A stretch of DNA of 64,000 bases from Rhynchospora pubera (GCA_028095005.1 CM051460.1:289777074-289841073), one strand, 5' to 3'; counted from the stretch's first letter, positions 46,473-57,708 are shown. The notes: a model not told the origin generated them from the letters alone. Program-made: numbers and translations.

Positions 46473-46560
46473 TAAAGTTAAGGGGAAATTATTTTTATGC
46501 CACCTCAAAAGAAGGAAATTGTGAAAATGCCACTCAAAAGTTAATTCTTCTATAAATGCC
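46473..46560. repeat. Left inverted repeat C bordering the virus
   Basis: AAAGTTAAGGGGAAATTA...ATGCCACC with ATGCCAC spaced about 30 bp apart (46498, 46529, 46557). It is inverted relative to 53888-54012. Confidence 0.7.
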
Positions 46561-46728
46561 ACCATGACCATGTAAAAGTGCAACATGAACCCCAAGAATT
46601 GTCCCCAGGAAGAACCAGATGGTATAATCAAACCTGAAAAGGCCGACCTAGGATATTTTTGAAATAAAAGTCATTTAAGAATAAACCAGTAGAAATTCTA
46701 AAAATTCTTACAAAATTTTATTTTCCCT

Positions 46729-47136
46729 ATGAGCGATTGGCGCCTCAGCGCAAACAACACAATTTATAAGGAAGCACTCAAAGCAACCGAATCAATCCAT
46801 TTACCGGCGGTCGGTTTTGTCAGGCCACAAGACATCACCGGTCGAGCAATAGACGTACAATTTAAGCAAAATAACACAATTATCCAATTGTTGCTTAAAT
46901 TAACTGAAGAAGTTGAAGATCTGAAAGCAACAGTTAAGAAAATAGAAGCTACGAAAGGAAAGGAAGTCACTCAACCTGACGACCTGACTGACTCCCTAGA
47001 TCAGATCCAGCAACAACTTCAGAAGCTGAGCTTAGGAGAGCCCAGCAAGCCAGCAATACCAAAATCAAAAGGCAAACTTTTTGTGTTCAAAAACCCAAAA
47101 GAAATATTTGAACCCGAGAAAAAGAAGGCAGCATGA
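46729..47136 (+). CDS. Badnavirus-like ORF2 protein, endogenous copy
   Basis: 135 codons from ATG 46729, intact. It matches badnaviral ORF2 in size and layout: Y-K-E-A-L-x-A-T and A-V-G-F-V-R-P near the N-terminus, a predicted coiled coil around residues 50-105 (LLLKLTEEVEDLKATVKKIE), and a Lys-rich end. In the family this is a small virion-associated, nucleic-acid-binding protein. Its TGA (47134-47136) overlaps the ORF3 ATG in ATGA, the arrangement used for leaky or coupled translation in badnaviruses. Neither early stop nor frameshift is visible. Confidence 0.88.
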   Translation: MSDWRLSANNTIYKEALKATESIHLPAVGFVRPQDITGRAIDVQFKQNNTIIQLLLKLTEEVEDLKATVKKIEATKGKEVTQPDDLTDSLDQIQQQLQKLSLGEPSKPAIPKSKGKLFVFKNPKEIFEPEKKKAA

Positions 47137-48170
47137 GTAGAACACAAACAACAACGGAGGCAGCAAGACCGTCAGTATCAGAAAGAGACACAAACCAAAC
47201 TCCTACTGTAGAAGACCAGATCCGTGGCTATCGCCTTGGGTCTAGACTCAGATTTGAGGCTCAAAGGAGGCTCCCTGGTCAATCTCGACGGTACCAGCGA
47301 AGCCTTGAGTCACAAATGAATCCTGATGCTGAGCTCAACATTTTCCAATACAGACGAGCACAACAAGTCCCAGCAGAAACTCTGTACCAAGCTGGATGGT
47401 CAGAGAGCAGGCACCGAGTATACCAACATTACTCGGATGAAAGAACGTTGGTCACAGATGGCCAGCAAGTGGAGCTACCGTTCATCTCTGAAGAAAGTTT
47501 TAACAGACTTTTGCTAGAAGGGCTCCAACATCTACATATCGGACTAATTATGGTTCGATTGTACACGTTGCACAGGCGAAGTGCAGGTGTGAATGCACTA
47601 GTGTTAATCAGAGATACTAGATGGCGAGATGATAGAGCTGTCATCAGCTCTATGGAGATGGATCTCACATCTGGGACGCAGTTGGCATATACTGCCCCAG
47701 ATATGACTCTAAGTATCCGTGACTTCAGAGATCACATTCAACTAGTGATTCAAACTCACGGGTATGAAGGATGGCAAGGTGGAGAGAGTAACCTTTTACT
47801 CTCCAGGTCTCTAATTGGACGACTGTCCAATACAAGCCACACAAATTTTAGATACAATGTTCAGAACGTGGCGGACCACCTGGCAAGTCGAGGAGTTCGG
47901 GCCATCCCTGGCTCGCAACGTACAACCACAGAACTCCGTGGAAGGCAGTGGCTTGTGAGACCAGCTGTCATCTCACAAGTTCAGAATCCCCAAGTAGCAC
48001 GAATCCGAACAAGGACAGACGGCTCATTATCCGTCAGATTTGCGGGGTATACAACAACAACCCCTGAACAAGAAGCTATTCGTGGAGAAAATGATGAGGA
48101 AGAACTCGAACAAGAATTCATCAATCTACTCACGCTAGATGATGATTGGCCATATGAAGATGATCCATAA
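47133..48170 (+). pseudogene. ORF3 polyprotein segment 1: N-terminus and movement protein
   Basis: Opens at the ATG of the ATGA overlap with ORF2 and runs 345 codons to a TAA at 48168-48170. The frame continues open on the other side, so the stop is a nonsense lesion in the polyprotein rather than a natural end. Residues about 95-290 correspond to the caulimovirid movement-protein region (RNA/tubule-type cell-to-cell transport), preceded by an Arg/Gln-rich N-terminus. The segment ends in an acidic stretch. Confidence 0.88.
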
Positions 48171-50996
48171 TTTCCAGAAATCTATTCAGACCCTGAGGAA
48201 TTCAGTGAAGATGACGAGACTGAGCAAGATGATGGTCTCTTATTGGGAAAATGGTTCTTGGCAATACTAAGAGCCGAACAAACTGAACCAACAGTTGAAA
48301 TGCTAGAACCAATAAACCCGTATCAATGGTTTGCTATTGAGCAGCTAGATAGTGAAGACGAACTCGTACAAATGACATTTACAGAGTTCAATTGGCTAGA
48401 AACCATTGATGCAGAAAGTGAATGGTTTGAGAAACAAGCCCTCATGATGACCTGTCAATGGGATGAGTCGGATGAAGATGAGATACTCTCCACGGTGCAA
48501 TTCCTGTCTCAATTGGGTGCACCAGCAAACCAAGATGAAGACTTGCTAAGTCTTCTAGCGAAAGGTGGTGGGGAAGATGTCAGTTCCCCAAATTCTAAAA
48601 CAAAGTGGGACGAAGATCTATTCGAGACAGTTTATATGGTAGAAGAGATGGAATACCCACAATTCAAAAATCTCAAAAAGAAAGTGGAGACTGTACTCTC
48701 AACTGCAGAGTCTTCACTTACAAGAATACCACCTGAACCAATCATGGGACCGACCATGTACCCACCTGGTTCAAGGCAACCCCAGAACCTCCAAATCCCA
48801 GAGATAAAGGCACGGTTGGACAACATCCGCGGAGGCTATGCAAGGCAAATGAACGAAAGATTTAACCTGCTAACAGCCCAAGCTAGTCAAGGTGCAATTC
48901 TAGTCTTACCAGAAGATATTGGGCTATACTCAGAAGTTATCTCCCGATGGGAATCAATCACTCTCAACCTGATAAATGAGAGAAATTGGACAGATAACAA
49001 ATCTAAGGTCAATTATATCGAAAACCTCCTAGGCGAAACGGAGAAAAAGACCTGGATTCAGTGGAGAATGGCATTCCCCACTGAATATGAGGAATTAGTT
49101 AACATTGCCGATGACCCACAAAATGTAATATCACAAATCAGGCAAATGTTTCTGTTGGAGGATCCAACAACCGGGTCCACTGAAGAGCAAGATCGAGCGT
49201 ACAACGACCTGGAGAGACTTTCATGTCACAATGTGAAAGATCTTTTCGATTATATAAATGATTATAAGATTTTGGCGGCAAAATCAGGAAGGATGTTCAT
49301 ATCTCCAGAACTCTCAACAAAATTTTTCAAAAAGATGCCTCCAATTATTGGTGGAGAAATTGAGAAGGCATTTGCTGAAAAATACCCAGGCAATACTGTG
49401 GGTGTTATTCCAAAAATACATTTTACCTACCAGTACCTGGCAGAGCAATGTAAGAGAGTTGCACTCCAAAGAAGCCTCAAAGATCTCTCATTCTGTAGCC
49501 GCATACTAGTGCCGGGTTACTATCAAAAGAACAAGAAGTATGGTCTTCGAAAGGCGAAGATATATTGGGGCAAACCACATGATACGCACATCAGAGTATT
49601 AAAAAAGAAGCACGCAGATAAAGTAAGGAAATGCAAGTGCTTTATATGTGGTGAAGAGGGACATTTTGCCCGCAACTGCACAAGGCAAAAAGGAAACATT
49701 GCAAGAGCAGCCATAGTCGAAAATCTAGACCTAGATGATGACTGGGATGTGCTCTCGGTAGATCAAAATGAACCAGATAGCGATGCAATCTGTTCATTTT
49801 CTGAAGGAGAAGGAAGTACTAGTCATTCTTTGATGGCTGGTATAAATGAGGTTCCATACGAAACCGCAATGATGATAATGAGTGAAGAAATCTCATGGCG
49901 AGTGGTGACCTCAGTGCCCCAAGAAATCCAAAACTGTGCGCATCAATGGGAGGACAACAGTCCAGTGGCGCAAGAATTCATGAGGTGTCTGTTCTGCAAG
50001 GAGCAGACTAATCCAAGGATGAGAGCACATTGTAGTATATGTCATTTGACTGTCTGCCCGATGTGTTCGAGATTCAACCTGGGAAGAAGGTTGACAATAC
50101 AAAGATCAAATCTCCAGTATGACAACAAGGATACCCTAATCAATGAGCTGATTGGGTATACAAATTTCCTCTTAGCAGAAAACCAAAGGCTAAAGGAAAG
50201 AATTGAAGAATTGGAGATGGGAAAGGATCTGGATGAAATGCGAGATCTAATAAAAGGAAAATCCCCTGAAAAGCTAATTGTTGAAGAGGTAGATTCGGAT
50301 CATGAAGCAATTGAAAATCATATCCAGAAACGAAATGGAGTGGTAATCAGGATGCTGACAGATAGAGATGAATACATCAATACTCAAGTTCCAGATCCTA
50401 GAAAAGGGAAGAGAGTCTTAAACAGACTTTACAATATTGAGCTGACAATGGAAATACCAGGTGTTGAGAAGTTCAAAATCCAAGCAATCCTGGATACTGG
50501 TGCCACAGTTTGCTGCGTGGACCAGAATGCAGTCCCAAAAGAACCTTTGGAACCCAGTGCGCACCCTATTCAAATCAACGGGGTTAACTCTTCTCAAATA
50601 GCCAACCAAAAACTCAAAGGCGGAATGATGGCTATCGAGGAAAATCGTTTCCGTATTCCTTTCACCTATGCATTCCCAATGGAACAGAGGGACAAAATCC
50701 AAATGCTGATTGGTTGCAATTTCATCCGAGCCATGCAAGGGGGGCTTAGGATTGAGGGCCAAATGGTGACATTTTACAAAAATGTCACAACAATTGCGAC
50801 AAAAGTTGACGCTGAGGTAGTAGCTTCAGCAGCAATCGAAGAACTTGAGCTGTCTGAGTTAGAATATTTTGAGATCCAAAGAATCACTTCATACTCTTGT
50901 GGTGAAGAATCGCAGAAATTCAAAGAGAGGTTCAGACCTCTTTTTAAGAGATTAAAAGAACAAGGGTATATTGGAGAAAATCCTCTCCAACACTGA
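48171..50996 (+). pseudogene. ORF3 segment 2: coat protein, zinc fingers, aspartic protease
   Basis: Same frame as segment 1, closed by TGA at 50994-50996. After an acidic N-terminal part comes the coat region, with a CCHC knuckle (C-x2-C-x4-H-x4-C, FICGEEGHFARNC, near 49640-49680). A second Cys cluster, C-x2-C-x11-C-x2-C-x4-C-x2-C at about 49988-50066, is the arrangement described as specific to badnaviruses and tungroviruses. The aspartic protease active site is ILDTGATVCC near 50490-50515. The ORF start sometimes assigned at 48243 is a TTG and has no special meaning. Confidence 0.9.
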
Positions 50997-51854
50997 GAAA
51001 AGAATCGGATTAGGTGCAAGTTAGACATCATCAATCCGGATATTACAATTCAAGACAAGCCTCTGAAACATGTCACACCGGCAATGAAGGAACAATTTGA
51101 CAAGCATGTTCAGGCGCTACTCAAGATTGGACTGATACGACCCAATAAGAGCCGACATAGAACCATGGCAATGATGGTAAATTCAGGAACATCAATAGAC
51201 CCAAAGACTGGCGCTGAAATCAAAGACAAGGAGCGTATGGTATTTAATTACCGTACTCTCAATGATAATACCCACAAATACCAATACAGCCTGCCAGGGA
51301 TTAATACCATCCTAAAAAAGGTTGGTAATAGTCGGATTTATTCAAAATTCGACTTAAAAAGTGAGTTCCATCAGGTGGCAATGGATCCTGAATCTGTTGA
51401 GTGGACGGCTTTTGTTGTTCCAAATGGCTTGTATGAATGGCTAGTTATGCCATTCGGGTTGAAGAATGCACCGGCAATTTTTCAAAGAAAGATGGATGAT
51501 TGCTTCCGGGGAACGAAAAACTTCATAGCAGTCTACATCGATGATATACTGGTGTTTTCTGAGAATGAAGAACAGCATGCCAAACATTTGGAGACTATGC
51601 TGACAATTTGTGAGAAATGGGGGCTTGTACTCTCCCCAACTAAAATGAAAATAGCTGTACAGGAAATCGAATTCTTAGGTGCAGTTATTGGGAACAGAAA
51701 AATCAAACTTCAGCCGCACATAATCAAGAAAATCATTTCTTTCGATGAAGAAAAATTGAAGGAGAAGCCTGGTATGAGATCATGGCTTGGCATCCTCAAC
51801 TATGACAGATCATACATACCGAAATTGGGAACATTACTTGGGCCATTATACTAA
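50997..51854 (+). pseudogene. ORF3 segment 3: reverse transcriptase
   Basis: The frame is unchanged from segment 2. The first internal ATG is at 51084 and the segment is closed by TAA at 51852-51854. RT hallmarks: FDLKSEFHQV, MPFGLKNAPAIFQRKMD and the catalytic YIDDILVFS (about 51535-51560), then EFLGAVIG. RT copies pregenomic RNA into DNA in caulimovirids. The stop falls after the palm and thumb, before RNase H. Confidence 0.93.
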
Positions 51855-52535
51855 AAAACAAGCGAACACGGTGACAAAAGGCTCAAAAGCTCAGACTATG
51901 AGATCATCAGAAAGGTCAAGCAAGCGGTGTAGCAGCTTCCAGATCTCGAGCTACCTCCGGAAGGATCCTACATCATCCTTGAAACAGATGGATGCATGGA
52001 AGGATGGGGTGGAATATGCAAATGGAAGAAAGCAAAACATGACCCTCGAAACACGAAGAAAGTTTGTGCGTATGCAAGCGGGAAATTCCCAGTAATTAAA
52101 TCCACAATAGATGCAGAGATCTATGCTTGCATGGAAACAATGAAGGCACTCAAGATTCACTACCTGGATCAAAAGGAGATCACTCTCAGAACTGATTGCC
52201 AGGCCATAATCAGTTTCTATAACAAGTCATCACAAAACAAACCTTCAAGAGTCCGATGGATTAATTTTGTTGACTTTGTTACAGGAACAGGAGTGCAAGT
52301 TAATTTCGAACACATTGATGGGAAGCAGAATATACTGGCTGACTCACTCTCAAGGCTCACAGCAAATATGGTGAAAACCGAAAATTGCTACTGGGCCGAC
52401 GAACAACTAGCAGATTTAGAGAAAGTACTCGAGGAAACAAAGGATGCTCCCGAAGAAATCCTAAATCATCTAGCAACAACAGTTGGTCACATAGGCAACA
52501 TGCTAGATGAGAACAGTGTTCTCCGATATCTCTAA
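51855..52535 (+). pseudogene. ORF3 segment 4: RNase H
   Basis: Still the same frame. A further in-frame TAG at 51930-51932 lies in the RT-RNase H linker. RNase H starts around ILETDGCMEGWGG (51960-52010) and contains STIDAEIYA, LRTDCQAI and ILADSLSRL, the expected acidic catalytic positions. It ends at TAA 52533-52535, the apparent natural terminus of ORF3. From 47133 to 52535 there are four premature stops (48168, 50994, 51852, 51930) and no frameshift by my reading. Confidence 0.92.
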
Positions 52536-52693
52536 GAAAAGACGAAAGCGGGCATGGTGGACCGCTGGAAAAACCCACCATAACCATTGTATCTAAGGAC
52601 CCGTCTGGCAGTAATCTATGGAAAACTGCTGACATTTTTAGAAAATTTAATTTTGTTTTATGTATGTAATTTTGCAAATTTTATTTTCAGAAG

Positions 52694-53121
52694 ATGGTGC
52701 TTGATCACTTGCGAAATTTGATGAGAATCCATGAAGGAAGCCCAACAACTGGGTTTAGACCAGGAAGTAGGCAAGCTTTCCAGCAAGTCGAGAGATGGCA
52801 ACTTTAGGGGGAGAGACAAACTCTCTTCAGGATTATGAAGTAATCACTGGTGATTTAATAACAGTTTATCCAAGGTCTTTTCATTGGGAAGGAGCCATGA
52901 AGCTTAGACTAAAGGAAATACACGACGAGCAACTACAGAAAACTATGAAAGAGGTTGAAAGGCTCATAACATTGAGTTATCTTCAAAAGATTCGGCTTGA
53001 ACAAAGTGCATCCAAAGACAACTGGGCTAGCAGTGCACTGGGACCAGTTAATCATAACATTGATGAGCTGTTAAGAATTCACCAAAAGATACAATTGATC
53101 CAGCAAGGCCATTACTATTAG
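52694..53121 (+). CDS. Extra small viral ORF(s) downstream of RNase H (ORF4-like)
   Basis: Two overlapping frames: ATG 52694 to TAG 52807 (37 aa) and ATG 52795 to TAG 53121 (108 aa). The second product is hydrophilic and Leu/Lys/Glu-rich with probable coiled coil (MKLRLKEIHDEQLQKTMKEV), and I know no homologue. Badnaviruses normally have nothing here, whereas rice tungro virus has ORF4 at this position, reached by splicing. The sequence just upstream, TTTTGCAAATTTTATTTTCAG at 52671-52690 (pyrimidine/U-rich with AG), is a strong plant splice-acceptor shape. The ORF may be one gene broken by a frameshift near 52800 or two overlapping ORFs. Confidence 0.55.
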
Positions 53122-53380
53122 TGAGTCCCACCATCATATGGGAATCACGTTATTGTATTAATTTTCGGTACCACTTAGGGTAGGTCGTGTCATTATTAGC
53201 CTACTTTATTGCTGCAGGAATCTCCTTTTATTTTGTCGGGCAATTATTGTACTATTGATGCCCACTAGTGTGTGTAAGGACAAATTCCACCTGTAAATGC
53301 CACTAATTGAGATGGACGATGGGGCCCAAACAGCGCACCCGCACTCAATTATTGAGCATCAAAGGAAGAGTCCCTTAGGC

Positions 53381-53388
53381 TATATAAG
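53381..53388 (+). promoter_or_regulatory. Viral TATA box
   Basis: TATATAAG preceded by a GC-richer upstream region and followed by the leader. It matches the position of the caulimovirid pregenomic RNA promoter between the last ORF and the leader. Confidence 0.75.
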
Positions 53389-53465
53389 CAGATGGTGTTT
53401 CACTTGGGAGGACACACATCCCACACCAAGTAATCACCCTTCTCTTGTATCATTTGCCAGAAATC

Positions 53466-53471
53466 AATAAA
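53466..53471 (+). terminator. Viral poly(A) signal
   Basis: AATAAA about 80 bp downstream of the TATA box, as expected for a terminally redundant pararetroviral transcript. Confidence 0.65.
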
Positions 53472-53557
53472 ATTTTCTCATTTTCCTCTCAAAACTTTGA
53501 AATCAGCATTCATTAGTAATCAGAAGTTTCAAAGTCGATCCGATCGCTTTCCAATTC

Positions 53558-53569
53558 TGATATTAGAGC
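53558..53569 (+). promoter_or_regulatory. Decayed tRNA-Met primer binding site
   Basis: TGATATTAGAGC matches the caulimovirid primer-site consensus at 10 of 12 positions and lies just downstream of the poly(A) signal, in leader sequence. Confidence 0.6.
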
Positions 53570-53887
53570 GAGGTTTGTCTTCTTAATATTATGGCTTTCT
53601 AATTTCCTAATTATTCTGGGTAGGCACTTAGGGGGAGATTATACCAAACTAATAAAATTGTTTAAATTAATCAACCGGAGAACGCTAATTAAAAGTGAAA
53701 ATTCTTAAGAAACCAAAAGAATCATCATGCCGTACAGTACCTAGGAAAAATGGGAAGATCGCAGGTAAACACGATGATGTGAGGTTATAGCCTAAGTATA
53801 CCTACTTAAATTAGTAGAACAAAGGAAGATTAATTAATAATCTGGGTACATAAATTTGGGTACATATAGCAGAAAATTTTGACCAAA

Positions 53888-54012
53888 GTGGCAAAAACAC
53901 AAAGGTGACCATAATTTTGGGTGGCAAAATCACAAACTTGAAAAATCGGATGGCAATTCCACAATTTCACCAGTTTCGAGTGGCATAGAAGAAATTGCCC
54001 CTAAAGTTAAAC
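53888..54012. repeat. Right inverted repeat C' bordering the virus
   Basis: GTGGC(A)-containing units start at 53888, 53921, 53950 and 53980 (about 30-bp period). The end GCCCCTAAAGTTAAAC mirrors 46473-46500. Confidence 0.7.
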
Positions 54013-54120
54013 AATTTTTTTTCTTGACGAGCCGCGGAGAAAATGAGAGTTCTTTTTTCAAGGGCAATAGCGTAAAATACGTGCGTCAGTTCGCATTTCT
54101 TAAATTAAGATGGCTCCGAT

Positions 54121-54285
54121 GGTGTCTTAAGTTAAGATGCCATGTCATCTACTTTTTTCTTAACTTCAAATCCTAATCAGCAATTAAGTATTCTTACCAA
54201 TTTAATTTTAAGACACGTTTGATGTCTTAACTCATTCTTAACTCACTTAAGAATAACTTAAGTCGCTACCAAACAGGGCCGTAAG
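54121..54285. repeat. Right arm A' of flanking inverted repeat
   Basis: Reverse complement of 43641-43800, ending GCTACCAAACAGGGCC. The shared TTAAGACACGTTTGATGTC block is nearly identical. Confidence 0.75.
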
Positions 54286-54299
54286 CGGTGACAAAATTA

Positions 54300-55233
54300 A
54301 GAATCATGAAGTTGTTGATGCAATTTACATCGTTGCCCTCGTGCCTTCTTTTCTAATTTTTGCGCTGCTCATCCGAAAGAAATTGTTCTAATTTTATCCA
54401 ATGTCTGCTCGTCTCTCCCAATATCGCTCCTCCTCTTCATAGAAAAGGTTCCCTCTTCTCAAGAAAAAAAATGATTGCATTTTTTCCAATTTCGCTGGGG
54501 CTACGAAGACCAGAGACATTGGAAGTAAATTTTAACCTAAACTTTTTTCTCCTCCGCCTCCACACCCTACCTTCCTCTTTTACTCTGACTCAATAACGTT
54601 CCCCTCTTTTTCCAATATTCTTTTTCTTTATTTTTGGTAAAATAGTAGCTGAAAAGGCTTATACTCAAATTACTGAAAATATGGGGCAAAAAATGAATAA
54701 CATCCTCTCTGTGGATCGAGTGGATGTTAATTGGGTCAAATTCTATTTAGTAGTCTTTCTAGTCATCTGATATTGAAAAGAAGTTTTTCAATTAGTTTTA
54801 TTTTTCAAATTACTTTTTGAGTGACGATAAGAAGTCACTAAGTAAAGTGGAAAACATGGCCTAATTTTCTAGAGTGCCATCAGTACTGACATTCACTATT
54901 TGTTGCTATTAATAACCTCTTCAGAGGCAAGAGGCTCCTTCTTAATGTCTTTGGATCTTACCTGGTGGTGATGGCTGGTCTTTTAGTTTATGTCTTTTTT
55001 CTTGCTACTTACAGGACTTTTATTTAATGCTTTATTTAGTTAGTCTTTGGAAGTTAATGAATTTTTTCTTTTTACTGTTATTAGTTGTCTTAGTTGGTTT
55101 CTGGCACTAGTTTTTATTTTCTTTAGAGATCGTAGATTGTAAAATGTACTGGTATTGATTTTTTTAATGCAAGTAGGCCTATGGGCGTTTATGAAAATCT
55201 CTACATTTCTCAATAGAATCATAAAATCTCAAT
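54300..55233. other. Non-coding between arms A' and B'
   Basis: Pyrimidine-rich 54370-54610 with short frames, none recognisable. T-rich, loosely repetitive 54900-55200. Confidence 0.45.
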
Positions 55234-55390
55234 GGGTATTTTGGTATTTTAACAATTTACACCTTATCTATTTTTTAAAATTCTTAAATTACATATCAAA
55301 CACAACTTAATTTTGGAGTAGTAAGATGGCTTAACTAGTTACAAATTCTTAACTTATCACATAATTTAAGTTCATACCAAATATGGACTT
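55234..55390. repeat. Right arm B' of flanking inverted repeat
   Basis: Reverse complement of 43801-43980, including GGTATTTTGGTATTTTAAC / ACCAAAATACCC and AACTAGTTACAAATTCTTAA. Confidence 0.72.
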
Positions 55391-55434
55391 AGTTTACAGA
55401 ACCAGAACAATTAGTTTACATAATTACTAGGATA

Positions 55435-55505
55435 TTTAGAAAAATAATACTAACTATCCTGAAAGAAAAAATAATGGTTATGAAAAATGTTATTTACTGT
55501 TCTGG
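55435..55505. repeat. Diverged third copy of the 66-bp repeat
   Basis: AAAATAATACTAACTATCCTGAAAG...AAAAATGTTATTTACTGT (given in pieces) is in the same orientation as 43491-43625. Confidence 0.7.
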
Positions 55506-57113
55506 TAAATACAACAACCATGATTCGGATCACCATCACAATTAATTTTCACTATCAATTTTTCTATTTTCATGATGCAGTAGATAATGCATAACACATG
55601 CAAGGCTGTTCCATCGACCACGATTTATATGGTCAAAACATTATCTAGATATGGGCAAAAGCTGTCATCGAGCACGATACTTGATCAATGATTGAAACAT
55701 GAGCGTATTAGAACGAAACTATCATAGGATTAACAAGGTTCATTTATTTTTCCACATCTCGATCGAGTATTAATTAAACTCCAAAATTTATAAAATTTAT
55801 ATGAAAATGCATCCATTGTTAAATTGAATAAAATTAACAGTTTAAATTTGATGTTCGAATTTTAAATTTTAAATTTTAAATTGTAACTAAATATTAAAAT
55901 GTTTGCATTAGAATCCTCTTTTCTTTTTTTAAAAAAAAATTTACATGACTCTATTTCTTACTTTAATTAGAATCTTTAATTATTTTTTTCTAGTCGTATT
56001 TGACCTCTGTATGTATAATTAATATCCTAGTCTTTTAATATATTACTAAGCACATATCGTCACAAAACTATATTTTTTCAAATTCAATTCTAAAACTTTT
56101 TCTGTGAAATTTGTAATTTAAAAAAAAATATTTTGGTGGTAAAAGTACTACAAAATTTATCGCCACTCTAACATATAAAAATATTTACAAAATAAAGTAA
56201 CAAGTAAACATGACTTACGAATTGATTTCATTTACTTCTTCACCCAGAAAAGTTTATAATATGGAAAAAGAAAACAACTTTTGCAATTAATAAAGTGGAT
56301 AAAATACTAAACAACTCTGCATTGTCACAAAAGATCTGGCATCTACAACAACTCACGTGCTTTTAATAGCTAAGTAATAATTTGTTGGATAAGGACGAGG
56401 ACAGTGCCAACGTGGAAGGTTAATATTTGACTGTCACTTCTTCGATACTGTTTGTCTGTTTGATTGATAAGCACTTCACAGTTCAAAAGAGGGTGCTTGT
56501 GAAAAGCAGTGGGACCGCCGGATCGGGACCAACTACCCAAATACGTGCAGTTGTAAATTAAACCAATCAAAACCAATGAATAAACAACTCTCCGCAACAA
56601 CAATGTACTTTTATATTTTGGTAGTAAGATAAGTACTGTGATTAATATTCTTAAAGCAAAAAAGAAGAAGAAAAGTGTCGCGATTAACAAATGAGAAAGT
56701 TTATTGTGTATTATGAATATATAAATCCTTTTGAGCATTATGGTCATTTTCACCGGTACTTTTGCAAATTGAAAGTTCCAATTTAATCAAACCAATCTAA
56801 ATATTGAAATCTCATATCAAACCAAATTTTATATTTTAAAAAAAAATTAATTTTTTTTAAAACTTGTCATTTTTAGATACAAACTAAACATAAAGAACAT
56901 TATAAAAATAGCAAGTATAAAAAAAATAAAAATAACAGTAAGAAATTATTTTTTTACTATTCCGAAATGTATTGCATATTTGCATGGCATTATATCAAAT
57001 ACAAGCATTATTTCTTTTGTATTAAATAATAAATTATAGTAAAATAGTATGGAAGTCTGGACAATTTTAAATACATTTAGGCACGAATGATGGCCCCTTC
57101 ATGTTGAACCCTT
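55506..57113. other. Intergenic, AT-rich
   Basis: No gene, TIR or tandem array recognised. The minus-strand frame 56370-56753 is hydrophobic by base composition (FFFFFALRIL) and looks like chance. Confidence 0.55.
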
Positions 57114-57120
57114 CGAGAAT

Positions 57121-57681
57121 CGGAACTTTTTTCTGGAAAGGCCGAAATATTTATTGAAATATAGAAAGGTTGTAAACTTTTATATTTTTCTAAAAGGACT
57201 AACGGCTCACCACAATTCTATGCACCTATTTTTTTATTTGCCAAATTAAATGTCCCTTTTTGCAGAAAAAAGAAAATGAATATGCACTAAATAAATTGCG
57301 TGCACTAATTAAAATTGTATGCATTTATTGTAAACGGCTGTATTTTTTTTAATAAAAAATTACAGTAATTATTTGATTATATTTTTTTGAATTTGCAACA
57401 GCATTAAGTTTCTTTTTCAATTTGTAAGTTTTAAATAATCAATTAATTATAATTTACTAATTATATTTGTAGTATATAGAAAACTAGAAACTAACAATTA
57501 GTAAGTACTTCTTGGATACTGAATATTAATTAGTGCATGCTGATTTTTTTTTTACGCAAATGCAAGGGATATTTAATTTGGAAAAATAAAAGATAGGTGC
57601 ATAGAGATTTCGGCCATTCTAGAAAAAGTCATAGCCCTTTCTGATATTTTAGTAGAAATTTCGGCCATTCTAGAAAACGTC
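57121..57681. mobile_element. Foldback MITE, 561 bp
   Basis: The left arm (TTTTTTCTGGAAAGGCCGAAAT..., CTATGCACCTATTTTTT..., CCAAATTAAATGTCCC) is mirrored by the right arm (GGGATATTTAATTTGG, AAAGATAGGTGCATAG, ATTTCGGCCATTCTAG). CGAGAAT flanks both ends (57114-57120, 57682-57688), compatible with part of a MULE-type TSD. The right arm has an internal duplication of the ATTTCGGCCATTCTAGAAAA end. Confidence 0.75.
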
Positions 57682-57708
57682 CGAGAATTGCGCGCTTCTT
57701 CTGCGTTC

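Larger units (their letters stand above)
46580..53870 (+). mobile_element. Endogenous badnavirus-like pararetrovirus, about 7.3 kb
   Basis: Nearly one genome-length of caulimovirid DNA, opened within or just after ORF1. The order is ORF2, ORF3 (movement, coat, protease, RT, RNase H), a small extra ORF, promoter, poly(A) signal, primer-site-like sequence and leader. ORF1 is missing except possibly a short C-terminal remnant (about 46600-46667). The badnavirus/tungrovirus Cys signature in ORF3 and the ATGA ORF2/ORF3 overlap give the affiliation. Boundaries are approximate. Four stops in ORF3 make it non-functional as it stands. Confidence 0.92.

Noticed and set aside
46320..46631. 103-aa minus-strand ORF beside the virus
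   Set aside because: It spans the boundary between host repeat C and viral DNA, so it cannot be an ancestral gene.
48243..50996. Treating this ORF as a separate viral gene
   Set aside because: It begins with TTG and continues the ORF3 frame across an in-frame stop. It is a segment of the polyprotein.
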